A stretch of DNA of 64,000 bases from Cryptomeria japonica. Its lineage: Eukaryota; Streptophyta; Pinopsida; Cupressales; Cupressaceae. Within the stretch, counting starts at the first letter, position 1; each line of letters begins with the position of its first letter. The stretch covers positions 234,038,733 through 234,102,732 of the forward strand of contig NC_081414.1 in the NCBI RefSeq assembly GCF_030272615.1. Reading direction: 5' to 3'. The translations under genes were made by a program, and so were the position numbers. Shown here one piece after another: positions 10,702 through 23,171 of this stretch. The notes beneath the pieces are model-generated. The model was not told where the DNA came from and made no database searches. It saw nothing but the letters and a program-made list of their open reading frames with translations.

Positions 10702-11830
10702 TTAGGTGAAGAATTTCTTCAGATGGATGGTGTTGATCGGTTCATGGAGTTGTTCTCCTTCCGATGTTGAGAGTTGATAGGCACCAGAGCCAAAAGCTAT
10801 AGTAACGATATAGGGACCCAACCAGTTGGGTTCGAACTTCCCTTTGTTGTCTCGAAACTGTTGATTTTTAGGATTTTCTCTTAGAACTAGATCACCAACC
10901 TGAAATTCTCTTTGTTGAACCTTCTTGTTATATCCTCTGGACATTCTCTTTTGATACACTCTGAGATAATCAAACGCCACTTGTCGACGCTCATCCAACA
11001 ATTTGAGCTCTTGCAATCTAGATATTCTATAGTCTTCATCAGTAACAAGACCTTGCAAAGAAACTCTTAGAGATGGTATTTCCACCTCAATAGGTAATAC
11101 TGCTTCAGACCCATACACCAAAGAAAAAGGTATAGCCCCAGTAGATGTTCTGATACTTGTTCTATAAGCCCACAATGCAGGATTGAGCTGCAGATGACAA
11201 TCCTTCCCAGATTTGTTCATTGTTTTATGTAAGATAGTCAATAAGTTTTTGTTAGATGCCTCTGCTTGTCCATTACCTTGAGGGTAATATACTGATGACT
11301 AGTGTTGTTTTATTTTGAATTTCTCACAGAGTTCATTTAGATCTTTGTTCTTGAACTGTCCTCCATTGTCAGTTATAATGGATGAAGGTATACCATACCT
11401 ACAGATGATATAATTAAGAATAAACAGAGCTACTTGTTTGTCGGTTGCTTTGATGAGCGGAACCGCTTCTACCCACTTAGTGAAGTACTCAGTGGCAGTC
11501 TGTTAGATGATGCAGGATATATTTGGCCAATTAGATCAAACACCCATTGTTGAAAGGGCCAGTGTGTCACAAAGGGTATGAGATCCCTTGCGGGAGCATG
11601 GATAAGGTGCCCATGCAGTTGACACTTTTCACAGGTTTTAGCAAATTTTATGGCTTCTTTCTCCATGTCTAGCCAGTAGTAGCCAACCCTTAGTAGTTTG
11701 CATGCTAAAATTAGACCGTTTGAATGGGATCCACAAACACCTTCATGAACCTCGGATAATGCACATTAGGACTCCTCAGTTTCTAGACATCTAAGCAAAG
11801 TATTATCTAAACCTCGCTTGAATAGGTCGT
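10702..11830 (-). pseudogene. Element B integrase
   Basis: Reading leftwards, the region encodes a zinc-binding N-terminus (YYWLDMEKEA, then CEKCQLHGH), a core with VFDLIGQIYP, a TDNGGQFKN-like Asp site and QGNGQAEASNK with the catalytic Glu, and a C-terminal domain ending HLKKFFT followed by TAA at 10702. It matches element A integrase along its length. The last 179 codons (10702-11241) are open; the core is split by stops and frameshifts, for example between 11241 and 11469. The integrase would insert element cDNA into the host genome; this copy is dead. Confidence 0.85.
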
Positions 11831-11858
11831 TAGCAATGATGACGTACCATGACACATT

Positions 11859-13970
11859 TCAGATTAGGTTCCTTTTTTCATTTCGGGAAAGATTAGCGGG
11901 GAGAACTTGGTCACATAGGTAAGAGTAAATGTGGCTATAATGAGATGAGTCATGTCCAATAATAGAACAGACCATCTGAGACTTAGGAGAATCATAGGCA
12001 GGATAATGTAACTCTTCCACTAGGAATTCAAAGCAAAAATTAGATTCCTGTAGTTGTGGTATAGATGCCAAAGTGGCCATTGCATCTGCTGCTCTATTTG
12101 TTGTTCTAGGGATCTGCTGAAATGATACAAAGGTAAAGTATTTCTTGAGATCATCCACCATTCTCTAATAAGGCATTGGTTTCTCATCTTTTGTCTGATA
12201 TAGATCATTGATTTGGTTGATAATGAGTTGAGAATCTCCATAGATGTGTAAATCAACAATCTTCCACTCGATGGCCAACTTGATCCTGTTTACCAAAGCT
12301 TCATATTCTGCAATGTTGTTTGTGCAAGGGAAGAGAATCTTGTAAGCTTTTGGAATTGAGTATTTTTGGGGAGTAATAAAAAGTATTCCGGCACCAGAAC
12401 CATGTTGAGTGAAAGACCCATCAAAGAACATCTTCCATGCTTGTTGAGTAAGGTGCATGATTGATTCATCCAAAAATTCTATATGCAGAGGTTGTCTGTC
12501 TTCAAGTAGAGCATCAGCAAGCTGGTTTGCAATAACTTGTCCTTTGATGGCTTTACGTTCCACATATTCAATATCAAATTCCATAAGAACCATGACCCAT
12601 TTGGCCAGTCTTCCTGTAAGCATTGCTTTACTGAGAAGATATTTGAGCGGATCAATCTTAGCTACAAGCTTAATAGAGTGTGCCAACATATAGTGCCTTA
12701 ATTTTTGTGATACAAAGACCAATGCCAAGCATGCTTTCTCTATTATAGTGTAGTTCATTTCATACGACACCAATGTTTTGCTGATGTAATAGATAGCTCA
12801 TTCCTTTTTATTGTCATCTCGTTGTGCCAGAAGTGCCCCCAGTGAAGTATCTGTAGCTAATATGTATAGGATCAATGGCTTACCTTGAATTGGTGGCATT
12901 AATATGGGTGGATTAGAAAGATATTCTTTGATTTATTGTAAATGTTGTTCACAATCTTTATCCCAATTGTATTGAACTCCTTTCCTTAATACCTTTGTGA
13001 AGGATTGAGCTTTGTCTGCTAGCTGAGATATAAAACGCCTTATTGACTGAAGATGGCCCTGTAAACTTCTCATTTGACTGATATTCTTGGGTGGAGGCAT
13101 TTCCATTATAGCTTGGACCTTTTCAGGGTCAACCTCAATTCCTTTTTTTGAAATTATGTAACCAAGCAATTTTCCTGATGTCACCCCAAATGCACACTTT
13201 TTAGGATTTAACCGGAGCTCAAATTTTTCCATTCTATCTAGTATGAGGCCTAGTTCTTGAATATGCATAGATCTCTTCATGGTTTTTACTAAGGTGTCAT
13301 CAACATAATCTACCATGTTTTTATGCATCATATCATGAAAGATAGTGGTTACCGCTCTTTGGTAAGTTGCTCCTGCATTCTTTAGCTCAAACAACATAAC
13401 ATTCCAGCAGAAGGTTCCCCATGCACGCGTGAGAGATGTCTTTTCTTGATCTTCAGACACTATCTTGATTTGATTTTAACCAGAGAATCCATCCATTAAT
13501 GAATACATCTCATATCTAGTGGTCATATCTACTATCATGTCAATGTTGGGCAATGGAAAATTGTCTTTCAGACATGCTTTGTTGAGATCCCTAAAGTCTG
13601 TACAAACTCTAATGGATTTTTCTACCTTTGATATAGGTACTATGTTTGATATCTATTCTGCATAGTCTATAGCTCTAATAAATCCAACTTTTAGCAATTT
13701 CTCTAATTCATCTTTGACTAGCAGTGCCACATGAGGATGCATCTTACGGAGTTTTTGCTTGAATGGTTTAACTCCTAGTGTAATAGAGAGATGATGCATG
13801 ATGAGATCAGGATCTAGTCCTAGCATATTTGAGTATGTCCAAGCAAAGTTGATCTTCTTTTCTGAAAAGAGGTTGCTGAAATCTTTTAACTTTTATGCTG
13901 ATAGTGATTGAGCTAAATGAATGATGTGTGGTGTCTCTTGACTCCCAATGTTCACTGGTTGAGTTGGCTC
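11859..13970 (-). pseudogene. Element B reverse transcriptase, RNase H and archaeal-type RNase H
   Basis: RT blocks are visible in order on the minus strand: a template-binding region near 13650-13750, the catalytic YVDD within MVDYVDDTLVK near 13310, and LNPKKCAFGV. The connected RNase H follows (TSLGALLAQ near 12830, then 12165-12773). A second RNase H, with FFDGSFTQHGSGAGILF near 12380-12430 and YGDSQLIINQIN near 12230, keeps its first Asp. Two RNase H domains are the mark of the Tat/Ogre/Retand branch. Several stops and frame changes (near 12165, 12780, 12930, 13480 and 13660) break the gene. Confidence 0.9.
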
Positions 13971-13972
13971 AA

Positions 13973-15231
13973 TCAATATGAAAGATCTCTCCTGGAAGTG
14001 ACTTGGCAGTATATCAGTATCTCACCTTCAGGCGCCTCAGATAGGTTTTCACCTTTAGGTACGTCCTTTATTTTCTCTTTTTTAGATTCTAACACCACCA
14101 CAATGTGGTTTTCGCCATCAGGTCTTTTATTTTTATTTTTCTTATTTTTGCGATTGAGATACTTGATATCTATTTCAGTCTTGTTTTCACTATGTTCACT
14201 GATGGAAGAGTTCATGGGTTCAACTGCATTGAGATAATAGGCTAACGTATAGTCATTGGCAAAAGTAGGTACATTCAAGGGTTGGTTATAAAGAGTACAA
14301 TCAATCAGTTTAGGATGTATTAAGGATAAGGTGGGAACAAGCTCAAGGGAGTTCACAATACTATCATCATGGCTTCGGACCGACCAGTCGAGTTCCAAAA
14401 GACTACCTTGCGTATGTGTCTCGAGACCAGGAAGAGTTACGACACGATTATCGAAATTCATGTTAGTATTTATTGGACCTAACCCAACCAACCTACTTCT
14501 AGTGTCGTCACCTACTTCAGATTGGACTAAATACCGTGGAGTGACAGTAACAGGGTCAGCAAACATCATCTCAACATTCATGACAGAGTAGTCATAATGG
14601 GTTGTTGAATAGTTGTTGTTATAAATAGAGCTCATGTCTGAGTTATTAGAGTCATAAGATGAAGTTTCTGACTCATCTTCAAGTGGCTTAGTAAAAGTAT
14701 AAATAGTATCAATACCCACATCTTTGATGCTGCAAGCTCCTTCATGATTTGGTTCATTGATTACTTGTATTTGACACACTTGTGGACATCACTTTGATGG
14801 TTCTGTTAATCCTTGTCGTCTGTTCCATTCAGCTTCCTCTGGATTGATGACTGGTTCTGCTTCTATAGCTTCTAATTCTTCTTTTGTAGTTCCATACCTG
14901 ATTTGTCCTATCTCATTAGAGGAAGAGTTAGTAGGTGAAGAAATTGCTTGTGTCCTTTCTTCCTCCAACTGTCGTTCATAGTCTTCTTGTTTAGTCTAAT
15001 TTATTCCATTTCTCTTTGCATTCTTAGGCGTATCAGCTCTTGTGCGTCATCTGTGATATCACTGGATTCTTTAGGGGTTTCTATAGTAGATGTATCTAAG
15101 AGATGGTCTGAGCCCCATTCATACTCATTTGAATCAGTTTTTGAATCATCTACTTGTTGTCTACCGGTATATGTGACTGGAACTTTTAGTGGTGCAAACA
15201 ATTCTCTGATTCTATATACTTCGTCTCTCAT
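13973..15231 (-). pseudogene. Element B pol linker between G-patch and RT
   Basis: A hydrophilic, low-complexity stretch with a 268-codon open frame (13973-14779) and an upstream piece (15001-15231). The end, with a lysine-rich RKNKKNKNKR tract and then KIKDVPKGENLSEAPEGE, aligns to KIKDASEGENLFKAP in element A (43324-44250), and YEWGSDHLLD aligns to YEWGTCSNA in A (42954-43364). No enzymatic motif is seen. It is a spacer segment of the polyprotein. Confidence 0.7.
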
Positions 15232-15469
15232 ATCCTCTGGGACTTCTACTTCCTGTGGTATTATAGCTGATATAATTGGAACTTGATTACCATCTGTTTC
15301 CTCTCTTTGGGCAATTTTTTTTGTTCATCTTCACACTCTTCCTGAGTTTGTTGAGTATTAATTTCTTGTGTTGTTAGAGGCAATAGCTTCTTCCTCCACT
15401 TAAGTTGATGGTGGGACGTGCGCTTCTGATCTGATGAATTTCTTGGATCATATCCCAGTCTAGCTTTTA

Positions 15470-15610
15470 TCATTGGCAGACTTAGTTTGTAACTGAATAG
15501 GTTCAACAATACCTTTTTGACGCTTGCCTAGAGGACCAGTACCTGAATATCCCATGTGTTGAAGCATCTTATAGCTTAAACCATATTGTGTCAGGTAAAT
15601 CTCTCAATGT
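15470..15610 (-). pseudogene. Element B G-patch segment
   Basis: On the minus strand the translation reads LSYKMLQHMGYSGTGPLGKR, then KGIVEPI, the glycine-patterned G-patch motif, between protease and RT. The matching segment in element A is 42211-42699. Stops flank it here. G-patch motifs bind nucleic acid or RNA helicases in other proteins and occur next to the protease of some retroviruses. Confidence 0.7.
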
Positions 15611-15633
15611 TGTATTTCTTTGTTTGCACTATC

Positions 15634-16764
15634 TTATTTGAAAAGCGATTTGAGAACATCATCCTCTTCTATTTCGCCTACAAGAGAAGTAGAGAATTGT
15701 TTAAAGAGACCATCATAAATGATTTTTGGAGTTGAAGTTTGTGGCTTCATAACCTCTGATGGTTTTCCCGACTGTCTTGGTGATGGAGGAAGATACATTA
15801 GTGAGAGTATAGGCTCTATCTTGTAGCCATGTATGCCAGTGTTTGTGATTTTCAATTTCTTTTCTAAATCTTTCAGCAAATATTCTGAACTTTAAGCTAT
15901 AGAGGCTGCTCTATTATGAGGAACAAAAGCATTAGCACTTTGCGTTAATGCATTGTAGGTATAGCTTGTATCGACAGGAATATTGACCTCAACTCCATTA
16001 TAAGGAAATTTCAGGCATTGATGATACGTGGATGGTACTGCTTTCATTTCATGAATCCATGGCCTGCCTAGTAAGATGTTGTATGAAAGATGAAGATCAA
16101 AGACCTAAAAAATGACATCTCTTTCTACAGGTCCTACTCTGATTAGTAATAGTACTAGACACTTAGAGGTTCTTTCTTCTTCATCATAAGCCTTGATTGT
16201 TATTTTTTTTGTTGGATCAATAACGTTTTCGCAAATTTCCAGCTGTGTCAGCAGATTGTAGGTACATATATTCAACCCAACGCCTCCATCTATCAAAAAA
16301 TGTTTAACTTGGTGTTTATGGATCACGGCTTCAATGTGTAATGGCTGGTTATGCGGGTGACTTAGTGAGTTATCATCTTCTTCAGAGAAAGTGAGGTAAT
16401 AAGGTGAAGTCGGGTGACCCACCATAGATTGAAACCGATCTACATCTAAGTCTTTAGGGACACTAGTGGTAAGTAAAGCCTTGTCCAGGACCTCTCTATG
16501 AGTAGAAGAGATCTTAAGCAGTTCCAAAATGGAGATTTGAGCATTGGTTCTCTTCAATTGTTCGACAATACTATAACCAGGAGAAGATGATGAAGCCAGT
16601 TGTTTTGATTTGGTCGTGATTGTGTCTGTTTGTCTATTTGGTAGATTTGATGTTGTTTGATCGAAAGTTGAGGAACTAGCTCTTGGGAGAGTAATATTCC
16701 TTTGAGTGCGAGTCATAGCATTAGCAGTTTGTGCTTGACTTTGGTGATCGTGGATTATAATCAC
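15634..16764 (-). pseudogene. Element B aspartic protease region
   Basis: The 219-codon frame 16105-16764 ends with the retropepsin-type site FLIDGGVGLNIC and continues past a stop at 16105 into [20 protein letters not shown]. The usual DGGAG has become DGGVG. The frame 15634-15879 downstream encodes proline-rich polyprotein sequence with no motif I recognise. The protease would cleave the Gag-Pol polyprotein. Element A has the same arrangement, with IDGGAGLNIC. Confidence 0.8.
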
Positions 16765-16773
16765 ATTGCAATA

Positions 16774-19700
16774 TTAAGGTTGAGCAGATTCAATGATGTT
16801 GATCACATTATCGTTGTTAGTGTAGGTATAATTGACTCTAGCTCCTCCCTTGGATTTTGAGGAATCTCCTTGTTCATAAGTCGGTAAGGGATCTTTAAAG
16901 GCCTTATGATCAACATTAGTCACGTGATTTTCAACAACGATCTTGCCTGCGTCAATGAGATCTTGGATTTCATGTTGGAGTTTCATGCAGTTGATTATGT
17001 TATGTCCCTTGTTCCGATGGTAGTCACATTATTCGTTTTCTCTCACCATTTGGGTCTAATTTTTGGGTCATATGGTCTAGAATTGTCTGGCAATGTTATC
17101 AGATTATTTGCCAATAAAGTTTTAAAAGTTGATTCATATGATTCATCTAGAGGAGTAAAATCATGCTTAGGTTTTGAAAGCCAAGGCTTTTCTTTAAACC
17201 ATTCCCTTGCTTTCTTCGGAGGATTTTCTACTGTAGTTTCAACTGCCTTGAGTGCTTGCGTGCCACTAACCAAGTTAAATATTGTGGATTTTGATTTTGC
17301 TTAGACAGTATCTACCACTCCATCACTAATAATGTTCCTGTTGTTATCTTTGTCGTATTTCTAGTACTTGCTCTTTTCTTTAGAGCTAGAACCTTGCGAT
17401 GTTTCTTTCCAAAGTGATATATCTCCCTTTTTTATAAGCACATCTTCCATTCTGAGGGCGTTATCTACCATTTTGTTGAATGAAGGATGTACTTGCATCT
17501 GGACACTGTACTTTAATTTAGGGATTAAGTTGTTGACAAAGATGTCCATTTTCTCAAGGTTTGGGATAGTCCATGAATATCTAGAGAACATCTTTCTCCA
17601 TCGTTGGAGAAAAGTGAGAAAGGGTTCTCCTGTTTTTTGTTTGGTATTGCAAAGTTTTATCATAGTGATGATAGTTCTGATACTTAATGTAAGTACAGAT
17701 CCAATAGCCAACAAGATGAGGGGGGGGTGAATCATACAAACTTAATCATCCATAAAAATATCAGATTCAACCTCGGTAACATATATATCAGTCATATAAC
17801 CAAAATTGTCAAACATGCAAACTCAAAAGCATATGAACAATATAAAAATCATAACACCAGATTTAACGTGGAAACCCAAATAGGGAAAAACCACTGTGGG
17901 ATTTCGAACCCACTAAGAAATGTACTCTTCTAGAGTATGCTTGGTTAAAAGCAAATCCTGTTAAAGATTACAAACACATTGCTAGATGTGACCCGGTTAA
18001 GGGATTTCCCTCAGATCTGTTAGGATCTTCACTTTGTTAGAAGTGACCTTGTTAAAGGATTTCAAACACTCAATAAGAATGTCACCTTGCTAGAGGATTT
18101 TACAAATAAGACTGTTAAGTCCACTCGGTTAAGAGATTTTCTGCTACTTCTCAAAATAACAGTAATAAAAATATGTTTGCAACTTCACATCTAAAAATGT
18201 TGAAGCAGATTCTTATTTGCTCAATTCAATCAATTCATAGGACTTATCTTGTCCCTCTGCTGGGCTATATACTCTATTATCAAAATAGGTCTTCAAGCTT
18301 CTGTGCTCGGTAATCACTATGTAGCATCCCTGTGCATACACTTGCCTGCATACATTGTTTATCAACAGTTTCCTATTTATAAACAATCTTCTAACCGCTT
18401 AATCTCCTTGATCACATTTCCCATGATCAGTCATAGCCATCAGATCTTCAATCTTGTCCAGGTTCAATGTATCCTTCGATCTGAAAATGTTTTACCTCGC
18501 CTTGGAACTTTCATTTTCACCTTGGAACTTGTGTTAGGGTATTGTGGTTCAATCTGAGTTGTAGATCTTCCTGTCGATCTTTCTTTACCATAGATTCTTT
18601 AACAATCTTCATACACGGCTTACCAATCATTTAATTCACTCCAGCTCATCAGCATCCTTCATTAAATATCACATGCAAACATTTAATGCATTCTGTTATA
18701 GCTCGGTTGTAACTCGATAAATACTAAACTTCACTCGGTAGACATTCTGCCTTCATTAACTGATAGCGATAACCTTAGGGTTTACTGACTAGGTTCCTTA
18801 GGGTTTACCGACTAGGTTCTTTGGTCGGTAACATAGTATAGTATTAACCTTTCAAACAACAGCATATGTAGGATATCAAAACAATCTAAACATCATGATC
18901 TCATCATTGTCTAGCTCGGTAATAGTTGCCCACTGAATAACTTATCCCCTTATTCATCATATTCTTTCTGTGTCTTTTACCGACATCTTTATACTCAAAA
19001 AATCATACTTCTTAAGATATGGCAACATCATACTAAATTAGAAAATCAATTTCTTGACACCAATGACAAAATAATAATATTAAGACAGTAATCATCCTTA
19101 ATCAGTTATATCCATAGTCATCAACAACCTTCTCAATATCCTTATTGAAATGCCAACAATCTCTCATTGTAATTGGAATGTCAACCTTCTTCTTGTCTGT
19201 TATAATGCCAACAAGTGACTGGGTGAAGAATGTTGTAGGAGTATTGCTGCATAAATAGTTGGATTAATTCTTCAAAAGCTTTTATTCCCATGGGTAGACT
19301 TGAGAACCATTCCATAGCTTGCCCCCTTAAACTTCTCGGGAAAAGGCGCATGAGATACATTTGGTTATGCATGAACTCCATACATAAAGCACAAAATTCT
19401 TTGATATGATCTTGAGGGTCCGTATTCCCATCATATTTGTCAAACTTAGGCATCTCTACTCTTGAGGGAAATGGAGGCATGTAAAGGTTTTTGTCAAATG
19501 GGAATGGGCATATTGTGTCCAAAGAATATTGTTTTGGTGTTTTATCTTTGTTTTTAGTTTTATGACCTCAATTTCTAATGTTTGCATTTGTTTGCTTATC
19601 TTTCCCCATGGTGTCTCTTCCTCTTTAGTGACAAGGGTCTCCACATTATAACCAGTAGGGAGTTTGGCGCCTTGCTTTGCTAATTCTAGGAAACAGTCTT

Positions 19701-20064
19701 CTTTTTCCCTAGGCATGATGACCTTCATCATTTTTCGGAACTCTTTGTCATTTTGACATCTATGTACTTTGGCCTCAGGAGGTTTAGGAAGCTCAGATTC
19801 AGTTGATGAGGAATCACTGTCAATGGCATGATTGTTGAAGTCATCGTGAGTGCCTCGTTTACTAGCTTCTCTTTCTTGTCTTTCCCCATACATGGTGGGA
19901 GATAGGGGCTGACCAAAGATTGGTAGATCGTAAACTGATATTTGTAACGAGAACAATTTATTTTGAAAGAGGTTCTCTTCAAAGAATGGATTTTCATTTG
20001 ATGAAAAGGGTGTTTCTTTTTCTTTGTTTGTTTTGTTGTGAGAGTTTCTGGTTTGAACAAGCAT
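16774..20064 (-). pseudogene. Element B gag, split by a nested solo LTR
   Basis: It begins at 20064 with MLVQTRNS, a start resembling the MPITRSQ at the gag start in A. A frame change near 19500 leads into the capsid-like domain: PKFDKYDGNTDPQDHIKEF, LMRLFPRSL, AMEWFSSLP, YSYNILHPVT. Here a 1.5-kb solo LTR interrupts (17669-19213), and the protein resumes with MIKLCNTKQKTGEPFLTFLQ. The C-terminal CDYHRNKGHNIINC zinc-knuckle-like site lies near 17000. Stops occur near 17361, 17300 and 17040. Gag forms the virus-like particle and binds genomic RNA. Confidence 0.85.
17669..19213 (-). mobile_element. Solo LTR nested in element B gag, TSD AGTGA
   Basis: The insert starts TGATAGTTCTGATACTTAAT and ends TTATAATGCCAACA on the plus strand, flanked by AGTGA at 17664-17668 and 19214-19218. 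Removing it rejoins the gag codons for PVT and MIKLCNTKQK. On the minus strand it opens TGTTGGCATTATAACAG, like the solo LTR at 1888 (TGTTGG start, a 'gtggtttttccc' block and a C-rich run near the 3' end), so both probably belong to one copia-like lineage. It has no coding region. Confidence 0.9.
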
Positions 20065-20375
20065 TTGTAACCGACGAGACCGAGAGCCAAATGTGTTGCA
20101 GAAGTCAAGATCAAATTGTAGCTAGTAGTTTGTGGATTGAGAGAAGTTACTAAGATCTGGTCTAGTTTTAGGAATGATCTATCCTGTGTAAGACGTTATC
20201 TAAGTTAACTTTAGGTTTGATAAGATGTTAGTTTGAACTAGCTGAAAGATGATTGACAAAATCGTGCAACGCAACGACAGGGGTACACTATCAAGGTTGT
20301 TTATGCTTAGGAGGATGATAACCAGTTTTAGGCTCGCTATAGACCATTTTAGACAGGTTTGACTATTCTAGACTG

Positions 20376-20672
20376 ACAAAATCAGAGACTCGTACGACAA
20401 GATTTCTAAGATCGTACGACAGTATAAAAGCTTCAGGAAAATAACAGTTTTGTTTCGTACGAGTTGTTGCCTAGTACCGTACGACTAATGAGCATGTCCC
20501 GAATGACAAAGGATTCATTGCAGTTATGTCTCGTACGACATGGGATTTAGCTTTAAACGACAAACTGCTGGGTCTAGTACGACAGAGGATTGAGCTTGGA
20601 CGATAAATTAGAAGACTCATACGACACAGGATTTGGTGCAGGATGACAAATGATCAGGTTTGTACGACTGTT
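20376..20672 (-). repeat. TGTCGTACGA motif array, gag-proximal leader of element B
   Basis: Twelve copies lie about 20 nt apart. Examples on the plus strand are CTCGTACGACAAG, ATCGTACGACAG, ACCGTACGACT, AAACGACAAAC, AGTACGACAG and GGATGACAAA. Read in the sense of gag (minus) the motif is TTTGTCRTNYG, the same orientation it has in the antisense gene's own transcript at 5400-5665. It sits between the conserved leader block and gag. Confidence 0.85.
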
Positions 20673-20929
20673 AATAGGACAAAGACAAAAATTCTGAGTT
20701 TTTTAATAGCTGAGTATGACAACTGAGTATGACCAGTTCTGGGGTGGACTGATTTTTGACCAGGATAGACTAGTTTTGACACGGATAGATTTTTATTACT
20801 GAGTTGTTGATTTGTTTGATTTATTTTCTCCAGTTTCTATTTCAGGGATGAAAATATAGAAAACACACAGTATGAATAGTAACTCTAATCACAACATGCA
20901 AACCCTATGGAAGTTGGCTTAGAGAATAA

Positions 20930-21420
20930 AACCTTTGCTTGTTGACTTAGGTACACACCTAATAGCTAATCAGAATATGGCCTTTGAGTCTCACACAATG
21001 GATTCTCAATGTCGTATTAGCCGACTCCACACGCTAATGGGGGCACGATATGGCAAGTGTCTTGGGAGAGTTACTATCTCTCTTGCACAAAGATTATCAA
21101 CCTTTCGGAGGTGAAATGGGGAGCTTCTAATTTTAATTGGATCTAGTAAGGGATCTGTTCGGCGCGTCAAGGTATATACTCAATTAAGAGGTCTCCCAGC
21201 CTTGAAAACCAAGGTTCAATATACCCGAAGGTACTGAGGAGAGTTATTCCTGAGCACTGTCGTTGACTCGATTTTCATCAAATCACATTTATTTTATAGT
21301 GGGTTGGAGTACTTGGCATTTAGTTGTTCTCACTTAGGTCATTCCCCTCACACCGACCGTAAAGGCTTTAAGAGTTTTTAAGCTCCTCGAGAGGGCAGGC
21401 CCACTAAAGATGTACAAATC
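20930..21420 (-). other. Conserved untranslated leader block, element B
   Basis: The reverse complement contains TCGAGGAGC, then AACTCTTAAAGCC, GGTCGGTGTGAGGGGAATGA and CAACCCACTATAA, matching the element A leader at about 37391-37510 in the same order. No open frame is conserved. A structured packaging, dimerisation or translation-control leader is possible; this is inferred from conservation alone. Confidence 0.6.
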
Positions 21421-21834
21421 TCAAACAAAGGAAATGCCTCAAGGGTCTAGATTTCTGATTGTCTAAAAAAAGACAAGAGCATACTCTCCTACCTCTCAGA
21501 ATTTTCTAAAAACACGAAAGACAGATTTTTTCATTAACTAGATAGAAAGTTAAGTGCCTAAAAATTAAAGAATACATGATGTTTGATTGATTCTCTTTAG
21601 GAAACCTGCAAAAACAATGTATCAATAGTCATGTTGTTTTTTTAATTCTTTGACAGGTGTATGTTTGATCGATAGATTCTTTGACAAGCGTCCTGCAAGA
21701 AACTGGTTAGGCTGTGAAAATATCAGGTAGACAGAAGACAATTCAGGGTTAGCATTAGTGTAATCAAGATTGGACAGAAAACCTAAAAAGTGAAATTTGT
21801 TTTAACCCAACGAAATAGAACATCATATGACAAT

Positions 21835-22027
21835 TAACATAGAATGAAACGACAAAAGACTTTTATCGTACGAGTCATAACTGAGTCCAAGATGCCAGAA
21901 GATAAAATTAGATAATCAAAACAATATGTCGTATGACACCATTTTCTGATTCGTACGACAAATAACAGGCTTCAATATAATGTCGTACGACAAATGACAG
22001 GCTTCAATATAATGTCGTACGATGCAG
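21835..22027 (-). repeat. TGTCGTACGA motif array, primer-binding-site-proximal leader of element B
   Basis: At least six copies (AAACGACAAAAG, ATCGTACGAG, GTCGTATGAC, TTCGTACGACAAA, GTCGTACGACAAA, GTCGTACGATG). Two lie in a directly duplicated unit containing GGCTTCAATATAAT. The array lies between the primer-binding site and the conserved leader block, mirroring element A array 1. Confidence 0.8.
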
Positions 22028-22116
22028 TGATACTACTTGTACAATATTTCGCAGAAATTGTACAAACAAAACCTGCAAGATAAAAAAAATGATTTTGAGG
22101 CCGAAAAATTAGTTTT

Positions 22117-22138
22117 CTGCCCCACGATGGGCACCAAA
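22117..22138 (-). promoter_or_regulatory. Element B primer-binding site
   Basis: Directly inside the 5' LTR the minus strand reads TGGTGCCCATCGTGGGGC, close to TGGCGCCCACCGTGGGGC in element A. It starts with the TGG expected opposite a tRNA CCA end. I do not assign the tRNA. Confidence 0.8.
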
Positions 22139-22140
22139 AA

Positions 22141-23166
22141 TGTGTGTGTGAAAAGTGGAACTGTATCCATATCTACAAGACACAACACTTCAATTAAGTC
22201 ATTAGATGCATGGTTAGTAAAACAATAATCAAAGAATAATAAACATTGCAAAGCGACCCATTGCCTTCTAGTAGATGCGAGTTTAGATTGCTCTCAGATT
22301 GTTAAGCTATCCAGTGACTAGACCACCTAAACGAAGGATTTAATCTATATGAGCATGGATTTAAGCTAGATGAATGCAAGATTTAAGCTAGATGAATGCA
22401 TGATTTGCAAGATTTAATCTAACATGATTTAAGCAATATATGAGCTAAATGATCTGAATATGAAATAACTAATATGCAATATCTCAATGCAAATTATCAA
22501 TGAACCTAGAGCAAAAATAACATAATAGCAATATATTCTCCAGGATTTTTTGAATGAGAGATGAGAGCCTGAATTTATAGAAAATTCAGAAAGAAACCAA
22601 AGGCTGAGATCAAATGATGATGAGCAGTCAAGATTTTCCAAGAGGAAGCACAATCCAGGTGAATTGATGTGATTGGATGCTTTTCTCAGTTTGAAAGGAA
22701 ATTGAACTAAAATTAAGATAAAATCAGGAAAAAAATGATTTATTCTCTATTTCATTCAATTTTAATATTTGATTGTTTTAATTGCTTTCTTTGAGATTAT
22801 TTATCAATTTTTAATTTGTTTTTCAAGATTATCTCCAATTGATTTTTTTACTCAAATTTTAATTCTTTTTTGGTCAATTAATTCCTTTTTTGAAGATTTG
22901 ATGGCAAATTGATTTATTTAATTAAATATGCTAGGATATTCAATAAAATAAATAAGATAATTGTTTTAAAAGTGATTTACTTCGAATGATCAATTAATTA
23001 AATAAATATTTAATTAATATTGGGTGATTAATTTGCCATGTGACATTGATGATTTTAGAAATTAATTGTGTGCTCAAGATTTATTTAATTGCCTTTGGTT
23101 AGGACCTTGGTGACATTGTCGAGATTAGGGGCTCATAGTTTAGATGACCATTTTTAGGGTATTACA
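22141..23166 (-). repeat. Element B 5' LTR
   Basis: A 1,026-bp copy of the LTR at 3038-4066. On the plus strand it starts TGTGTGTGTGAAAAG and ends GGGTATTACA. The minus-strand TATAAATT at about 22571-22578 is the likely promoter for the element's genomic RNA. The two LTRs differ by scattered substitutions and small indels. Confidence 0.9.
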
Positions 23167-23171
23167 ATAGC

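Larger units (their letters stand above)
3038..23166 (-). mobile_element. Element B: Tat/Ogre-like Ty3/gypsy LTR retrotransposon, decayed
   Basis: A complete element lies on the minus strand: 5' LTR 22141-23166, primer-binding site, leader, gag, protease, G-patch, RT-RNase H, a second (archaeal-type) RNase H, integrase, an antisense accessory gene, polypurine tract and 3' LTR 3038-4066. The flanks ATAGT (3033-3037) and ATAGC (23167-23171) are a probable 5-bp TSD with one transition. The second RNase H and the large size place it in the Tat/Ogre lineage. Gag is split by a nested solo LTR, and pol carries many stops and frameshifts, so the element is not autonomous. Confidence 0.9.

Noticed and set aside
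13917-15286. Plus-strand open frames such as 13917-14237, 14331-14591 and 14948-15286
   Set aside because: They overlap the minus-strand pol linker of element B, which aligns with element A, so these are antisense shadows.
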